Assembly (NCBI GenBank): GCA_002238605.1
Contig: MPMR01000008.1
Location: 62,001 to 126,000 of the forward strand
Length of the DNA stretch: 64,000 nucleotides
Reading direction: 5' to 3'
Source of the DNA: BD2-11 clade cluster bacterium bin43
GTDB taxonomy: Bacteria; Gemmatimonadota; Gemmatimonadetes; Longimicrobiales; Gaopeijiaceae
Shown: in pieces, positions 18,201-26,336 of the stretch
Layout: the number at the start of each line of letters is the position of its first letter
Numbering within the stretch: position 1 is the stretch's first letter
Program-made: the position numbers and the translations under genes
Notes under the pieces: model-generated
Database searches by the model: none
What the model was told of the DNA's origin: nothing
What the model saw: the letters and a program-made list of their open reading frames with translations, nothing else

Positions 18201-19455
18201 AACAGATTCCGGCCAGGGCCGCGGCGGCCAGGGGGGCGCTGCGCCCGCGGGCGCTCCGGGGCAGCAGTCCCGCGATGAACGCCCCCGCCAGCCCGAGTGC
18301 CAGCACGCGCCCGAGCGTTCCCTCCGTCGTTCCGGGAAGGAGGAAGCCGGCCGGCGAGAACAGACCGGAAACACCCAGCAGATCTCCGAATGGAAGCACT
18401 GTCGCCAGCAGGGCCAGGGTCGCGGCGGCCAGGATCGCGTGATGTGGCGTGCCCCGCAGGCCGATGAGCAGCAGCAACCAGGCCGTCACCGCGAGACCGG
18501 CGACCACGCGGCTCCATGCCCTCCGAACCGACTCGAAGGCTTCTCCCTGCGTCAGCTCCTCGGAGGAGATGGAAAAAAGCGTCCTTCCCTGCCAGTTGAA
18601 GTCGCGAATGGCAGGACCGGTCGCCTGTTCGGAGTGCGTTATTCGGATCGCCCTTCCCACATCGGACTGGAAGCGGGTGGCAAACGCGGACTCCTCATCG
18701 GGGACGTCCGGAGGCATGTCGCTCTGCAGCAGCGCGGCGGCCACCACGGTCGCGCCGCTCGCGCCGATGCGTTCGGTAAAATACAGGTACGTGTACACGG
18801 GGCCTTGCCCGTAGACGTACCGGTCCCAGCCCGAACGGGCGTCGAGGGGCACAACCCCCTGGTGGTTGCCCGCCCAGGCCAGGAGGTCGGTTCGCGCGTC
18901 GAATACGGCCACCGCCTGTACATCGGCTTCGCGGCGCACTTCTTCCAGGAACGTCCAGTATCCGGCGGTCTCTCCATCGAATTCCCGGGAGGCGACGCGA
19001 GCGACCGCTCCTGTCCCGCGATCGATCAAGGCCTCGAAGCGCTCGTCCAGGGCCGCTTCCAGCCGGGCCTCTCTTCCGCTGCGGAAACGGTCCCAGTCGC
19101 CCGCGACCTGGCCGAACCGCGCAGAGCCGAGAAGCCCGCTCGCCATCCCCGCCAGAAGGGCGAGGGCGGCGGCGAGCACCCAGCGATGGCGGTCCGAACC
19201 GCGGGAGAGCGTGTGGAGCGCGCCGAGAGCACCCGCCAGAGCACTCGCCAGCAGCCAGGCGGGAGCGGACCAGCGCGTCCATACCGCCAGCGCCGCCACG
19301 CTGAGCCACAACACCACGGAAGCGGCGTGCTCGCGTGTGAGGCCGGATCGGGAAGCCCGCGCGAGCTCCGCGGTTCTGCGGATCGGTGACTTCCGGGAAT
19401 CGGCTCGCAGGATCCGTCCCTTTGCTGGGGTGTAGTGCGATGTCGTTTCGATCAC
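15229..19455 (-). CDS. Giant NtrY-like multi-pass sensor histidine kinase
   Basis: 1408 residues, far larger than usual NtrY (about 750). Three N-terminal helices (about 45-120), an extracytoplasmic domain (about 125-300), a block of about eight helices (about 305-545) and a second extracytoplasmic domain (about 555-775) come first. Two more helices (about 780-870), a third extracytoplasmic domain and a final helix near 980 follow. Then come HAMP (ANPIRTLRLASERVGEGNL), PAS (AATGVIALDQAGAVTLVNPQ), DHp with His1177 in RQVAHEVKNPLTPIKLS, and HATPase (NLLENAREAV, DDGRGI, GTGLGLAIVQRLV). HEVKNPLTP is characteristic of NtrY. No response regulator is adjacent. The start is read as GTG 19455 with no clear ribosome site and overlaps the divergent gene's 5' end, so it is uncertain. 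Confidence 0.88.
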   Translation of the reverse strand: MIETTSHYTPAKGRILRADSRKSPIRRTAELARASRSGLTREHAASVVLWLSVAALAVWTRWSAPAWLLASALAGALGALHTLSRGSDRHRWVLAAALALLAGMASGLLGSARFGQVAGDWDRFRSGREARLEAALDERFEALIDRGTGAVARVASREFDGETAGYWTFLEEVRREADVQAVAVFDARTDLLAWAGNHQGVVPLDARSGWDRYVYGQGPVYTYLYFTERIGASGATVVAAALLQSDMPPDVPDEESAFATRFQSDVGRAIRITHSEQATGPAIRDFNWQGRTLFSISSEELTQGEAFESVRRAWSRVVAGLAVTAWLLLLIGLRGTPHHAILAAATLALLATVLPFGDLLGVSGLFSPAGFLLPGTTEGTLGRVLALGLAGAFIAGLLPRSARGRSAPLAAAALAGICFAAVVHWFSLAPTTSQLGGSADYWVLYQCALTSVLVIVAALALRLATRPSPASARPFLVAAGLLLALVLGLLVNVVSLGSPPTPAWAGALWALPVALIGLGLQPATTWRGSVTSAAAAIVLAASAALPFTWGGRVASQLEVAEERLSTLGNQVDPYLQFLLEGLSEKTDSLHQSGARGTGLLYGTWRASGLAQEGVAVWIDRWTPGGLPSDALRMGVSGPRPSIVDDYLDEAALGATVLQLQSEDVHYLGLAVLPDRSIITVAVPPRRGFGTALSPDVPFGSEQADAGTVTLMPLNADDPVPAEGAPLWERTSEGWRGEQTILFPEGWYNAHYEVELPGTAVLVAGTVLVLLLDLLIVAGLWSIGWWSSRGRLRPPIRLGPGAGRSFRVQVTFALFLFFLIPAFAFAAIASRTLDRAVVRTAEALADRAVADAAESFLAVQGQVGLLPTSTGTVLLLYQDGELIRSSRPAFLELGVQYSWLPAQVHRSLADGEAVLVHATARRWGGEYALAYRRLQTGQVLASAAPLDAGATAFQQNDLILLLAFAVVTGIALSLGLALLVGRRLANPIRTLRLASERVGEGNLEVRLPETRTDEFGTVFLAFNRMVQRLHRARSALVRTTQRTQAIVDEAATGVIALDQAGAVTLVNPQAQALLGASVGPGEPLPATPGLARDLSRWVERFYRDGGEGADHEFELSGPGLVSTAPGSRDSSRRVRVRARRITRDGPSRGVVLSLEDVTDELRSERIVAWGQMARQVAHEVKNPLTPIKLSIEHVRRAWQDRRRDFSAILERNVESILSEIDRLAEIARSFSRYGSPRKASELPLEGVRLDAAVEEILALYQSNEQGIVIHTDFPPGLVPVRARESEFKEVLINLLENAREAVKPSGRVHIGASAGDRSVCLQVSDDGRGIEPELLGRIFEPRFSTSSTGTGLGLAIVQRLVRSWGGRVWAESTPGVGTTMSIRFVAWEPAPGTLVSAAGTGRAVPNPQD

Positions 19456-20183
19456 TCGCGAACGAGGTTTCGCCCGTGCGGCGTATTCTCTTCCCTGTAC
19501 TTCTCTTCACCCTTGGCGGATCCCTTCCGGTGCACCGCGCTGGCGCCCAGGTGACCATCCTGGACCGGGGCGAATTCGAGGTTGCCGTCAACGGACAGGT
19601 CGTAGGACGCGAGACCTTCTCGATCCGTCAGGTGGGGACCGGGGACGAGACCCGCGTCATCGCCGCCGGACAGATTCGCACCATGCTGCCCGGCGGTCCG
19701 AGCACGATGGACATTCTGATGGAGCTGACGGGCGCCGGGTGGATGCCGTCCGCCTATCAGAACAAGGTCGGGGGCGAGGGAGCGCAACAGATCGGCTTCG
19801 AACTGCGCGGCACCCGGTTCGAGTCGCGCATTACATCCGATGCCGGGGAGCAGGTGAAGGAGTACCGGGCCCCGCCGGGCACCAGGATCCTCGAGCGAGG
19901 TGTCGCGCATCACTTTCACTTTCTGGCGCCCGGAACCGACCCCGGTCGCTCGCGGGTGCCGGTCATCGTTCCGCGCGACGGACTTCAGACGGAGGCGGAG
20001 TTGACCCTTGCCGGAACCGGGGAAGTGCGCATCGGTACGGAGACGATAACGGCACGACACTACCGGATACGTGCCGGAGCCATGCTCTGGGAGGCATGGC
20101 ATGACGCGGCGGGCAGGGTCCTGCGGGTTCTCGAGAACTCCACGGGATCGTCCGCCACCCGCGTCGCCCGCCCCGGGCCGTGA
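19440..20183 (+). CDS. Secreted protein of unknown function
   Basis: About 247 residues with an export signal (VRRILFPVLLFTLGGSLPVHRAGAQ) and a mature beta-rich region starting VTILDRGEFEVAVNGQVVGRETF. Phrases such as REFFSIRQVG-like strands, ELTGAGWMPSAYQNK and GTETITARHYRI recall periplasmic domains that measure or carry a hydrophobic ligand (DUF3108-like), but I do not recognise it firmly. ATG 19440 overlaps the 5' end of the divergent kinase gene by 16 bases; GTG 19476 would remove the overlap and still keep the signal peptide. The kinase may sense something linked to this protein, but the only evidence is proximity. Confidence 0.6.
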   Translation: MSFRSLANEVSPVRRILFPVLLFTLGGSLPVHRAGAQVTILDRGEFEVAVNGQVVGRETFSIRQVGTGDETRVIAAGQIRTMLPGGPSTMDILMELTGAGWMPSAYQNKVGGEGAQQIGFELRGTRFESRITSDAGEQVKEYRAPPGTRILERGVAHHFHFLAPGTDPGRSRVPVIVPRDGLQTEAELTLAGTGEVRIGTETITARHYRIRAGAMLWEAWHDAAGRVLRVLENSTGSSATRVARPGP

Positions 20184-20258
20184 GACATCCGTCCCCGTCC
20201 GGCCTCGCGGCATCGGTGGGTGTTCCGGCTCCTGCAACCATCGATGTCGACGATGAAA

Positions 20259-20274
20259 CCCCTCCGCGGAGGGG
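20259..20274. terminator. Perfect 16-base palindrome before the exporter operon
   Basis: CCCCTCCGCGGAGGGG is a perfect palindrome in the 151-base gap between the secreted-protein gene and the tolC-like gene. As RNA it would form a 6-bp GC hairpin with a 4-base loop. No T-run follows, so it may act as a rho-assisted terminator or as an operator for the exporter operon. Confidence 0.35.
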
Positions 20275-20334
20275 CACGTATGTCCCGCGGCCGCGTCAGG
20301 CCGAGGACCGACAGTCACCCAGGGGAGACCATCC

Positions 20335-21834
20335 GTGTTCAGAATGATCCCAGCCGCAGTGTGCGCCCTGACGCTTCTCATGTGTTCCGGGAAGTCCCTG
20401 CAGGCCCAGGAAGTGCCTTCCCGCCTCACACTCGACGAAGCGATCCGCATAGCCCGGCTCGACAACCCCTCGTTCCAGTCCGTTCGCAACGACTCGCGCG
20501 TCGCCGACTGGGCGGTTCGTTCCGCCTACGGCGACCTGCTGCCGTTCGCCAATCTGAGCTCGAGCCTTTCCTGGCAGGGAAGAGGTGAACAGCAGTTCGG
20601 CAGCCTTACGACGAGCCAGCTGGGGTTCGGCGACGAGCCTTCGTACTATTTCTCCAGCTACAACGCGGGGCTCAGCTACTCCATCGCCGCCGAGTCGCTG
20701 TTTCGGCCGGGGCGCGAAAAGGCGGCCCGCAACGCAACGGTCGCGCTCATCGACCAGGCCGAGGCCAACCTCGTCCGCGACGTGACCATTCGCTACCTCG
20801 ACGTCCTGCGCCAGCAGGAGGGACTGTTGCTCGCCCAGCAGGAACTGGAGCGCGCCCGCTTCAACCTGCGGCTGGCCGAGGGGCAGCTGGAGGTGGGAAC
20901 CGCGACCCCGCGCGACGTGCGCCAGGCGGAGGTCTCGGTCGGCCGCGCCGAGGTAACCCTGCTGCAGGCCGAATTCGCGGTGAGCAACGCGCGCATCGCG
21001 CTGCTGGTCGTGCTCGGAGCGGAGGTGCCGCAGGAATTCACCGTCGTGAGCGCGTTCGAGGTCCGCGAGCCGGTGTGGTCCGAGGAGGAGCTGGTGGCGA
21101 TGGCGCTCGAACGCAATCCAGGGCTCATCGCCGAGCGGGCCAACGAGGCCGTTGCCTCGAGCGACGTGAAGATGGCGCAATCCTCCTACTACCCGTCCCT
21201 GTCGCTCAGCGCGGGTCTGAGCGGGTTCACGCGCGAAGCGTCCAGCGTCGAATCGCTGATCAGCCAGTCCCGGGCCCGGGTCACGGGTCAACGCCAGCAG
21301 TGTCACCTGTTGAATGAGGTGTACGGGCGCCTGGTCGATCCTCTTCCCATGCAGGACTGCAACGCGTTCGTCTTTACGCCCGATCAGGCAGAGGCCATCG
21401 CCGCGCAGAACAGCGCGTTCCCATTCGACTTCACCCGCCAGCCGCCCAGGGCATCCCTGACGGTGAGCGTTCCCGTATTCCAGGGCTTCAGCCGGCAGCT
21501 GCAGGTCGAGAGCGCGCGTGCCGCGCGTGAAGACGCCCGCCATCGCCGCCGGGGCGCGGAACTGGATCTGCGGGCGCTGATCGCCTCCGGTCTGGCGGCT
21601 GTGCGGACGGCGCATGAGACCGAGCTCATCGAGCAGCGCAACCAGGCCGTGGCGGCCGAGCAGCTCCGCCTGGCCACCGAGCAGTATCGCGTCGGTTCCG
21701 CGAGCTTTCTGGACCTCGTCGAGGCGGAAACGGTCATGGCCCAGGCCGACCGCGAACGCGTCGCCGCCATATATTCCTACCATGATCTGCTCGCCGATCT
21801 CGAAGCACTGGTGGGCGCGAGGCTACGGCCTTGA
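20335..21834 (+). CDS. TolC-family outer-membrane channel protein
   Basis: 499 residues with a signal peptide (AAVCALTLLMCSGKSLQAQ) and two OEP repeats. The first begins LTLDEAIRIARLDNPSFQSV; the second follows LVAMALERNPGLIAERANEAV and ends with LRLATEQYRVGSASFLDLVEAE. Long coiled-coil stretches such as LDVLRQQEGLLLAQQELERA are typical of the periplasmic tunnel. GTG 20335 has AGGGGAG seven bases upstream. It is the first gene of an exporter operon with a periplasmic adaptor and two MacB-type permeases. Confidence 0.93.
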   Translation: MFRMIPAAVCALTLLMCSGKSLQAQEVPSRLTLDEAIRIARLDNPSFQSVRNDSRVADWAVRSAYGDLLPFANLSSSLSWQGRGEQQFGSLTTSQLGFGDEPSYYFSSYNAGLSYSIAAESLFRPGREKAARNATVALIDQAEANLVRDVTIRYLDVLRQQEGLLLAQQELERARFNLRLAEGQLEVGTATPRDVRQAEVSVGRAEVTLLQAEFAVSNARIALLVVLGAEVPQEFTVVSAFEVREPVWSEEELVAMALERNPGLIAERANEAVASSDVKMAQSSYYPSLSLSAGLSGFTREASSVESLISQSRARVTGQRQQCHLLNEVYGRLVDPLPMQDCNAFVFTPDQAEAIAAQNSAFPFDFTRQPPRASLTVSVPVFQGFSRQLQVESARAAREDARHRRRGAELDLRALIASGLAAVRTAHETELIEQRNQAVAAEQLRLATEQYRVGSASFLDLVEAETVMAQADRERVAAIYSYHDLLADLEALVGARLRP

Positions 21835-21912
21835 CGCCTGTCGGGATGCACGGGGAGGCGGGACGGCAGGTATGCCCAGGATCCTGGACAGCATTTCTGG
21901 AACAACATCCAA

Positions 21913-23235
21913 ATGACGCTTAGAGTAAAAATCGCCATCGGCGTGCTCGTGGTAACCGTCCTCGTGGTCGCCGGAGTGCTGACCACGCTGCAGTCCCGCA
22001 ACAACGGCACCCAGGTGCGCGTCGAGGAAGTAGGCCGGCGCGACCTCGAGGCCATCGTTACGGCCAGCGGCAACATCCGCGCGCGCCGCACCGTCGACAT
22101 CAGCTCCGATGTCTCCGGCCGCATCGTGGAACTCAACGTCGACGAAGGCGACGATGTCGAAGAAGGGCAAATACTTCTGCGCATCGACCAGACCCAGTTC
22201 CAGGCCGCCGTGGCCCAGTCGCGGGCGGCGCTCTCGCAGCGGGAGGCGCAGGCGGCCCAGCAGAACGCCAGCCTGATCCAGGCGACGCGCGAGTACGACC
22301 GCATGCAGGGGCTCTGGACGCGCGACTCGACGCTCGTCAGCCGGCAGCAGGTTGACGACGCCGCGACGCAGGTCGAAGTCTCGCAGGCGCTCTTCACCGC
22401 CGCGGAGCACGGCGTGGACCAGGCGAGCGCGACGCTCACCGAAGCGGAAGATCGCCTCTCCAAAACCACCATCCGGGCTCCCATCTCGGGCAAGGTCACC
22501 CGGCTCAACATCGAGCTCGGCGAGACCGCCATCGTGGGCACGATGAACAACCCGGGGAGCCTGCTGCTCACCGTCAGCGACCTGTCGGTGATCGAGGCGG
22601 TCATGCAGGTCGACGAAACCGACGTGCCTGACATCAGCGTCGGCGACAGCGCCGCCCTGGAGCTGGACGCGTTTCCGGACACGGAGTTCGCCGGGACCGT
22701 GACCGAGATCGGGAACTCCGCCATCCGCCCCCCGTCCAGCGCGGCGGGCACGGGCCAGACCCCCACCATCGACTTCGAGGTGGTGATCACGCTGGAGGAC
22801 CCGCCGGTCGAACTGCGTCCGGACCTCTCGACCACCGCCGACATCGTCACCGAAATCCGTGACCAGGCCCTGGCGATTCCGATCATCGCATTGACGATTC
22901 GGGATCGCTCGGGGCAGGAAGCGGACGCGAACGACTCGAACGGCGATGGGGAGCTCGGCGCCGGGGAAGCCGGAGACGGTGCGACGGAATCGTCTTCCGC
23001 GCGCGCGGAAGACGAGGGCGATGAGGAAGGTGTTTTCGTGGTACGCGACGGCGAGGCGCATTTCGTTCCCGTCTCCGTGGGGATCGCGGGAGAGGAGTAC
23101 TTCGAGGTGCTCTCCGGACTCTCCGAGGGCGACACGGTGGTGAGCGGCCCCTACCAGCGTATTCGCGAGCTCAACGATGGCGAGGAAGTGCGGACCGACA
23201 GCGCTTCGGTAGAGCCCGACGAGCCGGCCTCGTGA
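21913..23235 (+). CDS. HlyD/MacA-family periplasmic adaptor (membrane fusion protein)
   Basis: 440 residues. There is an N-terminal membrane anchor (VKIAIGVLVVTVLVVAGVL), then a lipoyl/barrel-sandwich half VTASGNIRARRTVDISSDVSG and an alpha-hairpin coiled coil (about 90-180). The returning lipoyl half is DRLSKTTIRAPISGKVTRLN, and a beta-barrel and membrane-proximal domain end GDTVVSGPYQRI. An acidic Asn/Asp/Glu-rich insertion near residues 336-372 interrupts the last domain and is unusual. It bridges inner-membrane permeases to the TolC-like channel. It is 78 bases downstream of the channel gene and 24 bases upstream of the first permease. Confidence 0.93.
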   Translation: MTLRVKIAIGVLVVTVLVVAGVLTTLQSRNNGTQVRVEEVGRRDLEAIVTASGNIRARRTVDISSDVSGRIVELNVDEGDDVEEGQILLRIDQTQFQAAVAQSRAALSQREAQAAQQNASLIQATREYDRMQGLWTRDSTLVSRQQVDDAATQVEVSQALFTAAEHGVDQASATLTEAEDRLSKTTIRAPISGKVTRLNIELGETAIVGTMNNPGSLLLTVSDLSVIEAVMQVDETDVPDISVGDSAALELDAFPDTEFAGTVTEIGNSAIRPPSSAAGTGQTPTIDFEVVITLEDPPVELRPDLSTTADIVTEIRDQALAIPIIALTIRDRSGQEADANDSNGDGELGAGEAGDGATESSSARAEDEGDEEGVFVVRDGEAHFVPVSVGIAGEEYFEVLSGLSEGDTVVSGPYQRIRELNDGEEVRTDSASVEPDEPAS

Positions 23236-23259
23236 TCCGCGGACAGGCCTGAGGCGGTC

Positions 23260-24501
23260 ATGCAACTCTGGGAAGGCGTACGGCTGGCGCTGGGCTACAT
23301 CCGCAGCGAGAAGCTGAAGAGCTTTTTCAGCCTCCTCGGCGTCATCGTCGGAATCATGTTCCTGATCGTGGTGGTCAGCATCGTCGAAGGAATCGACCGC
23401 TACATCCGGGAGGATTTCTCCTCGATGGTCTTCGGTGTGAACACCGTGACGCTCGAGCGGAGCAGACCCAACATCGTGGACGGCGACCCGGTCTCCCTGC
23501 GCCGCGCGGCCCGCCGCCCGCGCATCGAAATGGATGACGCGGACGCGATTCGCGAGCGGCTCGAGACGCCGGCCACGATCGCGGTCGAGTCCATCGCTCA
23601 GGGGGAAGTAGAAGGTCCGGGAGGACTCAAGGTCGAGAACGTGCTCCTCTTCGGAGCTTCCGAGGAGATCTTTACGATTCGTGCGTACGACATCGAGCGG
23701 GGCCGGCCGTTCTCCGCACAGGAAGCCGACCGCGGCGCAGCTGTCGTGGTTCTCGGCAAGAGCACGGCGGACCTGCTCTTCGAGGATGAGGAACCGGTCG
23801 GTGCGCAGGTGCGGATCCGGGATTTCCCCTTCCGCATCGTCGGAGTCATTGAGGAACAGGGTTCCATGTTGGGGCTGTCGCGTGACAACATGGTGCTTGC
23901 CCCGGCCCGTTCACCCATCCGGCGAATGGTGAATCCGCGAAATGTCGTCGACGGCGTCGTGATCCAGACCGCGAGCCCCGAACTGCTGCGGGAGGCTACC
24001 TCGGAGACCGAGGGAATCATGCGCGCGCGCCACGGCCTCCGGCCCGGCGAGGAGAATGACTTCAACCTCGAGACCGCGGAAGAAGCGCTCAGCTTCTGGG
24101 ACGACATCTCGCGCGTGCTCTTCGTGGCGCTACCTGGACTGGTCTCGATATCGCTGGTCGTGGGCGGCATCGTGATCATGAACATCATGCTGGTCTCGGT
24201 CATGGAACGGACCCGGGAAATCGGCGTGCGCAAGGCCATCGGTGCACGCCGGCGTGACATCGTGATCCAGGTGTTGATCGAGACGGCCACCCTGTCCGCG
24301 GTAGGCGCGCTGGTCGGCATCGGCATCGGAATCGCGCTCACCATGGTCGTTCGCGCCGTGTCGCCTCTGCCGGCGGCGGTGGCGCCCCATTGGATCGGGC
24401 TCGGTGTCGCGCTCGGGATAACGGTCGGGGTCGTGGCTGGCGTGTATCCGGCGGCGCGGGCCTCGAAGCTCAATCCGGTAGATGCACTGAGGTACGAGTG
24501 A
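23260..24501 (+). CDS. MacB-type ABC transporter permease (FtsX-like)
   Basis: 413 residues with the MacB topology. TM1 lies near residues 20-45 (FFSLLGVIVGIMFLIVVVSI). A large periplasmic MacB_PCD domain (about 50-280) contains GARVRIRDFPFRIVGVIEEQ-like strands. Three C-terminal helices include MVVMERTREIGVRKAIGARR-like text, read here as VMERTREIGVRKAIGARRRD. No nucleotide-binding domain is fused, so an ATPase must come from elsewhere. It overlaps the next permease by one base (TGATG), suggesting a heterodimeric permease. Confidence 0.92.
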   Translation: MQLWEGVRLALGYIRSEKLKSFFSLLGVIVGIMFLIVVVSIVEGIDRYIREDFSSMVFGVNTVTLERSRPNIVDGDPVSLRRAARRPRIEMDDADAIRERLETPATIAVESIAQGEVEGPGGLKVENVLLFGASEEIFTIRAYDIERGRPFSAQEADRGAAVVVLGKSTADLLFEDEEPVGAQVRIRDFPFRIVGVIEEQGSMLGLSRDNMVLAPARSPIRRMVNPRNVVDGVVIQTASPELLREATSETEGIMRARHGLRPGEENDFNLETAEEALSFWDDISRVLFVALPGLVSISLVVGGIVIMNIMLVSVMERTREIGVRKAIGARRRDIVIQVLIETATLSAVGALVGIGIGIALTMVVRAVSPLPAAVAPHWIGLGVALGITVGVVAGVYPAARASKLNPVDALRYE

Positions 24502-25772
24502 TGAGAGCGCAGCTGAATACCGTCAAAGAGGGCATCCGCATCGCGCTGGAGGCGATTCGCGCGACCAAGATTCGAGCCGGTCTGACCATCACCGGGGTGG
24601 CGATCGGGGTAGGCGTGGTCGTGACCATGGCCGCGATGATCACGGGGATCCGTTCGAGCATACTCTCGCCGTTCGAAGCCGGCGGAGCCGATAATTTCTA
24701 TCTCACCCCCTTCGACTTCACGGATGTCCGTCTGGTCGGCGACGGCAGCGGTCGCCCGCCCTGGTGGGATCGTCCGGAGCTGACCCACGAGGAGATCGAC
24801 CGGATCGAGCGTCTCCCGGCCGTCTCCGAGGCGATCGTCAACTTCGAGTTTTCACCGACGTTCTCGTTCGAGGGGCGTCGGGTGCGGGCGTTCCAGGGCA
24901 ACGGGATGTCCGCCGGTTGGACGGCCGCCCAACCGGGTGAGTTCATTGCGGGCCGCAACTTCGTGCCCACCGAGGTCGACCAGGGCCGCGCCGTGGTGGT
25001 GATTTCACCCGGGCTGGCCGAGGAACTCTTCGGCCAGCGCGATCCCATTGGCAGGAACGTTCGGGTGACGGCGGGAAGGCGGTCCGTCAGCCCCCTGTTC
25101 CGGGTAGTGGGGGTCTATCGGGCGGACGACAACATCTTCGCCGAAACCATCGATCACTGGGCGGTGTTCCCCTGGACCGCCGCTGAGAAGCGACTCAAGG
25201 CCAGGAATCGCTTCAACTTCCTCATGCTGACGATCGTGCCGCGAGAACTGTTCGGCCGGGAGCAGGCCAAGGATCAGGTCACCACGGTCCTGCGTTCCAT
25301 GCGGGGGCTCGGTCCGGCCGACGACAACAACTTTGCCCTCGTCGAGTCCCAGCAGATCGTCGAGTCGTTCAACCAGCTTACCGCTGCCTTCTTCCTGGTG
25401 ATGATCGCCCTTTCGTCGGTGGCGCTGTTGGTGGGAGGGATCGGCGTGATCGGGATCATGATGATCTCCGTGACCGAACGGACACGTGAGATCGGCATCC
25501 GCAAGGCGGTTGGCGCCACGCGAAACGAGATCCTCTGGCAGTTCCTGGTGGAGGCGTCGGTGCTGACCTTCCTGGGAGGGGCGCTCGGTCTGGCGCTGGG
25601 CGCGGGCCTCGCGGACTTCATCGAAGCCAGGACTCCGATTCCGGCGTCCATCCCCTTCTGGTCGATCATCGCCGCGCTCACCTCCGCCATCGTGACGGGG
25701 ATGCTGTTTGGCCTCTTCCCCGCCCTGCGGGGCGCACGCATGACGCCGGTCAGGGCGCTGCGCTTCGAATAG
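24501..25772 (+). CDS. MacB-type ABC transporter permease (FtsX-like), second subunit
   Basis: 423 residues, paralogous to the preceding gene. It has TM1 (ITGVAIGVGVVVTMAAMITG), a periplasmic MacB_PCD domain with RVVGVYRADDNIFAETIDHW, and a C-terminal FtsX domain with VTERTREIGIRKAVGATRNE. It ends with PALRGARMTPVRALRFE, the typical MacB tail. ATG 24501 overlaps the upstream stop; the longer upstream frame lies inside the first permease gene. It is the last gene of the exporter operon. No LolD/MacB ATPase follows; the next gene is on the opposite strand. Confidence 0.92.
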   Translation: MRAQLNTVKEGIRIALEAIRATKIRAGLTITGVAIGVGVVVTMAAMITGIRSSILSPFEAGGADNFYLTPFDFTDVRLVGDGSGRPPWWDRPELTHEEIDRIERLPAVSEAIVNFEFSPTFSFEGRRVRAFQGNGMSAGWTAAQPGEFIAGRNFVPTEVDQGRAVVVISPGLAEELFGQRDPIGRNVRVTAGRRSVSPLFRVVGVYRADDNIFAETIDHWAVFPWTAAEKRLKARNRFNFLMLTIVPRELFGREQAKDQVTTVLRSMRGLGPADDNNFALVESQQIVESFNQLTAAFFLVMIALSSVALLVGGIGVIGIMMISVTERTREIGIRKAVGATRNEILWQFLVEASVLTFLGGALGLALGAGLADFIEARTPIPASIPFWSIIAALTSAIVTGMLFGLFPALRGARMTPVRALRFE

Positions 25773-25862
25773 GAGGGCTTCGGGGCGGCAGCCGGGCCGC
25801 GGTTGCGCGCCCGACCAGGCCTTCCAGCTTCGCTTGACGGCGTTGGCCGGCCCGTCCGCGCA

Positions 25863-26234
25863 TCAGATGGCCGGCAACGCGCCGGATGCGGCTTGCCCGT
25901 CTCCGCCGAGGCAGCGCACGTCCACCACCAGCCGCCGCCAGCTCGGCACGCGATCGTTCCCGACGCGAAGGGCCGTCGCCCGGGTGCGTCCGCCCGCCCG
26001 CAGCCAGGGGCCCAGCCAGCCGCAGATCTCGGGAGGCAGGTAGCCCACGGGATCGCCCGCGGGCAGATGCACCCACACCACGGCCTGGCCGCCATCCGGC
26101 GGATCGGGGATGAGCACCAGCGCGTCGCCGGGGCTGAGGGCGTCGAGATGCCGGTCGCGGCCCGCGAAGACGGTCCCGTGGACGGTCGAGCGGAACCGCG
26201 CCGGCGGGCCCGCGGGAAGTCGTGCCTGGCTCAT
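25863..26234 (-). CDS. Small HIRAN-domain-like protein
   Basis: 123 residues. The central part reads like a HIRAN domain: FRSTVHGTVFAGRDRHLDAL, LSPGDALVLIPDPPDG, VWVHLPAGDPVGYLPPEICG and a closing strand RRLVVDVRCLGG. In other proteins HIRAN domains bind 3' DNA ends next to helicase or nuclease modules; here the domain stands alone. It is convergent with the permease gene and divergent from the cysteine desulfurase gene. The assignment rests on pattern alone. It could be an uncharacterised domain with similar strands. Confidence 0.55.
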   Translation of the reverse strand: MSQARLPAGPPARFRSTVHGTVFAGRDRHLDALSPGDALVLIPDPPDGGQAVVWVHLPAGDPVGYLPPEICGWLGPWLRAGGRTRATALRVGNDRVPSWRRLVVDVRCLGGDGQAASGALPAI

Positions 26235-26336
26235 CGGCGAGTCCCTGTTCGGATGCGCACCTTCAATCGAAACCCCGGGGCGGCTAAAGTTAGGCGCTGG
26301 AACTCATCCCGCCATCAGCAGCCGACACCGTCTCCG

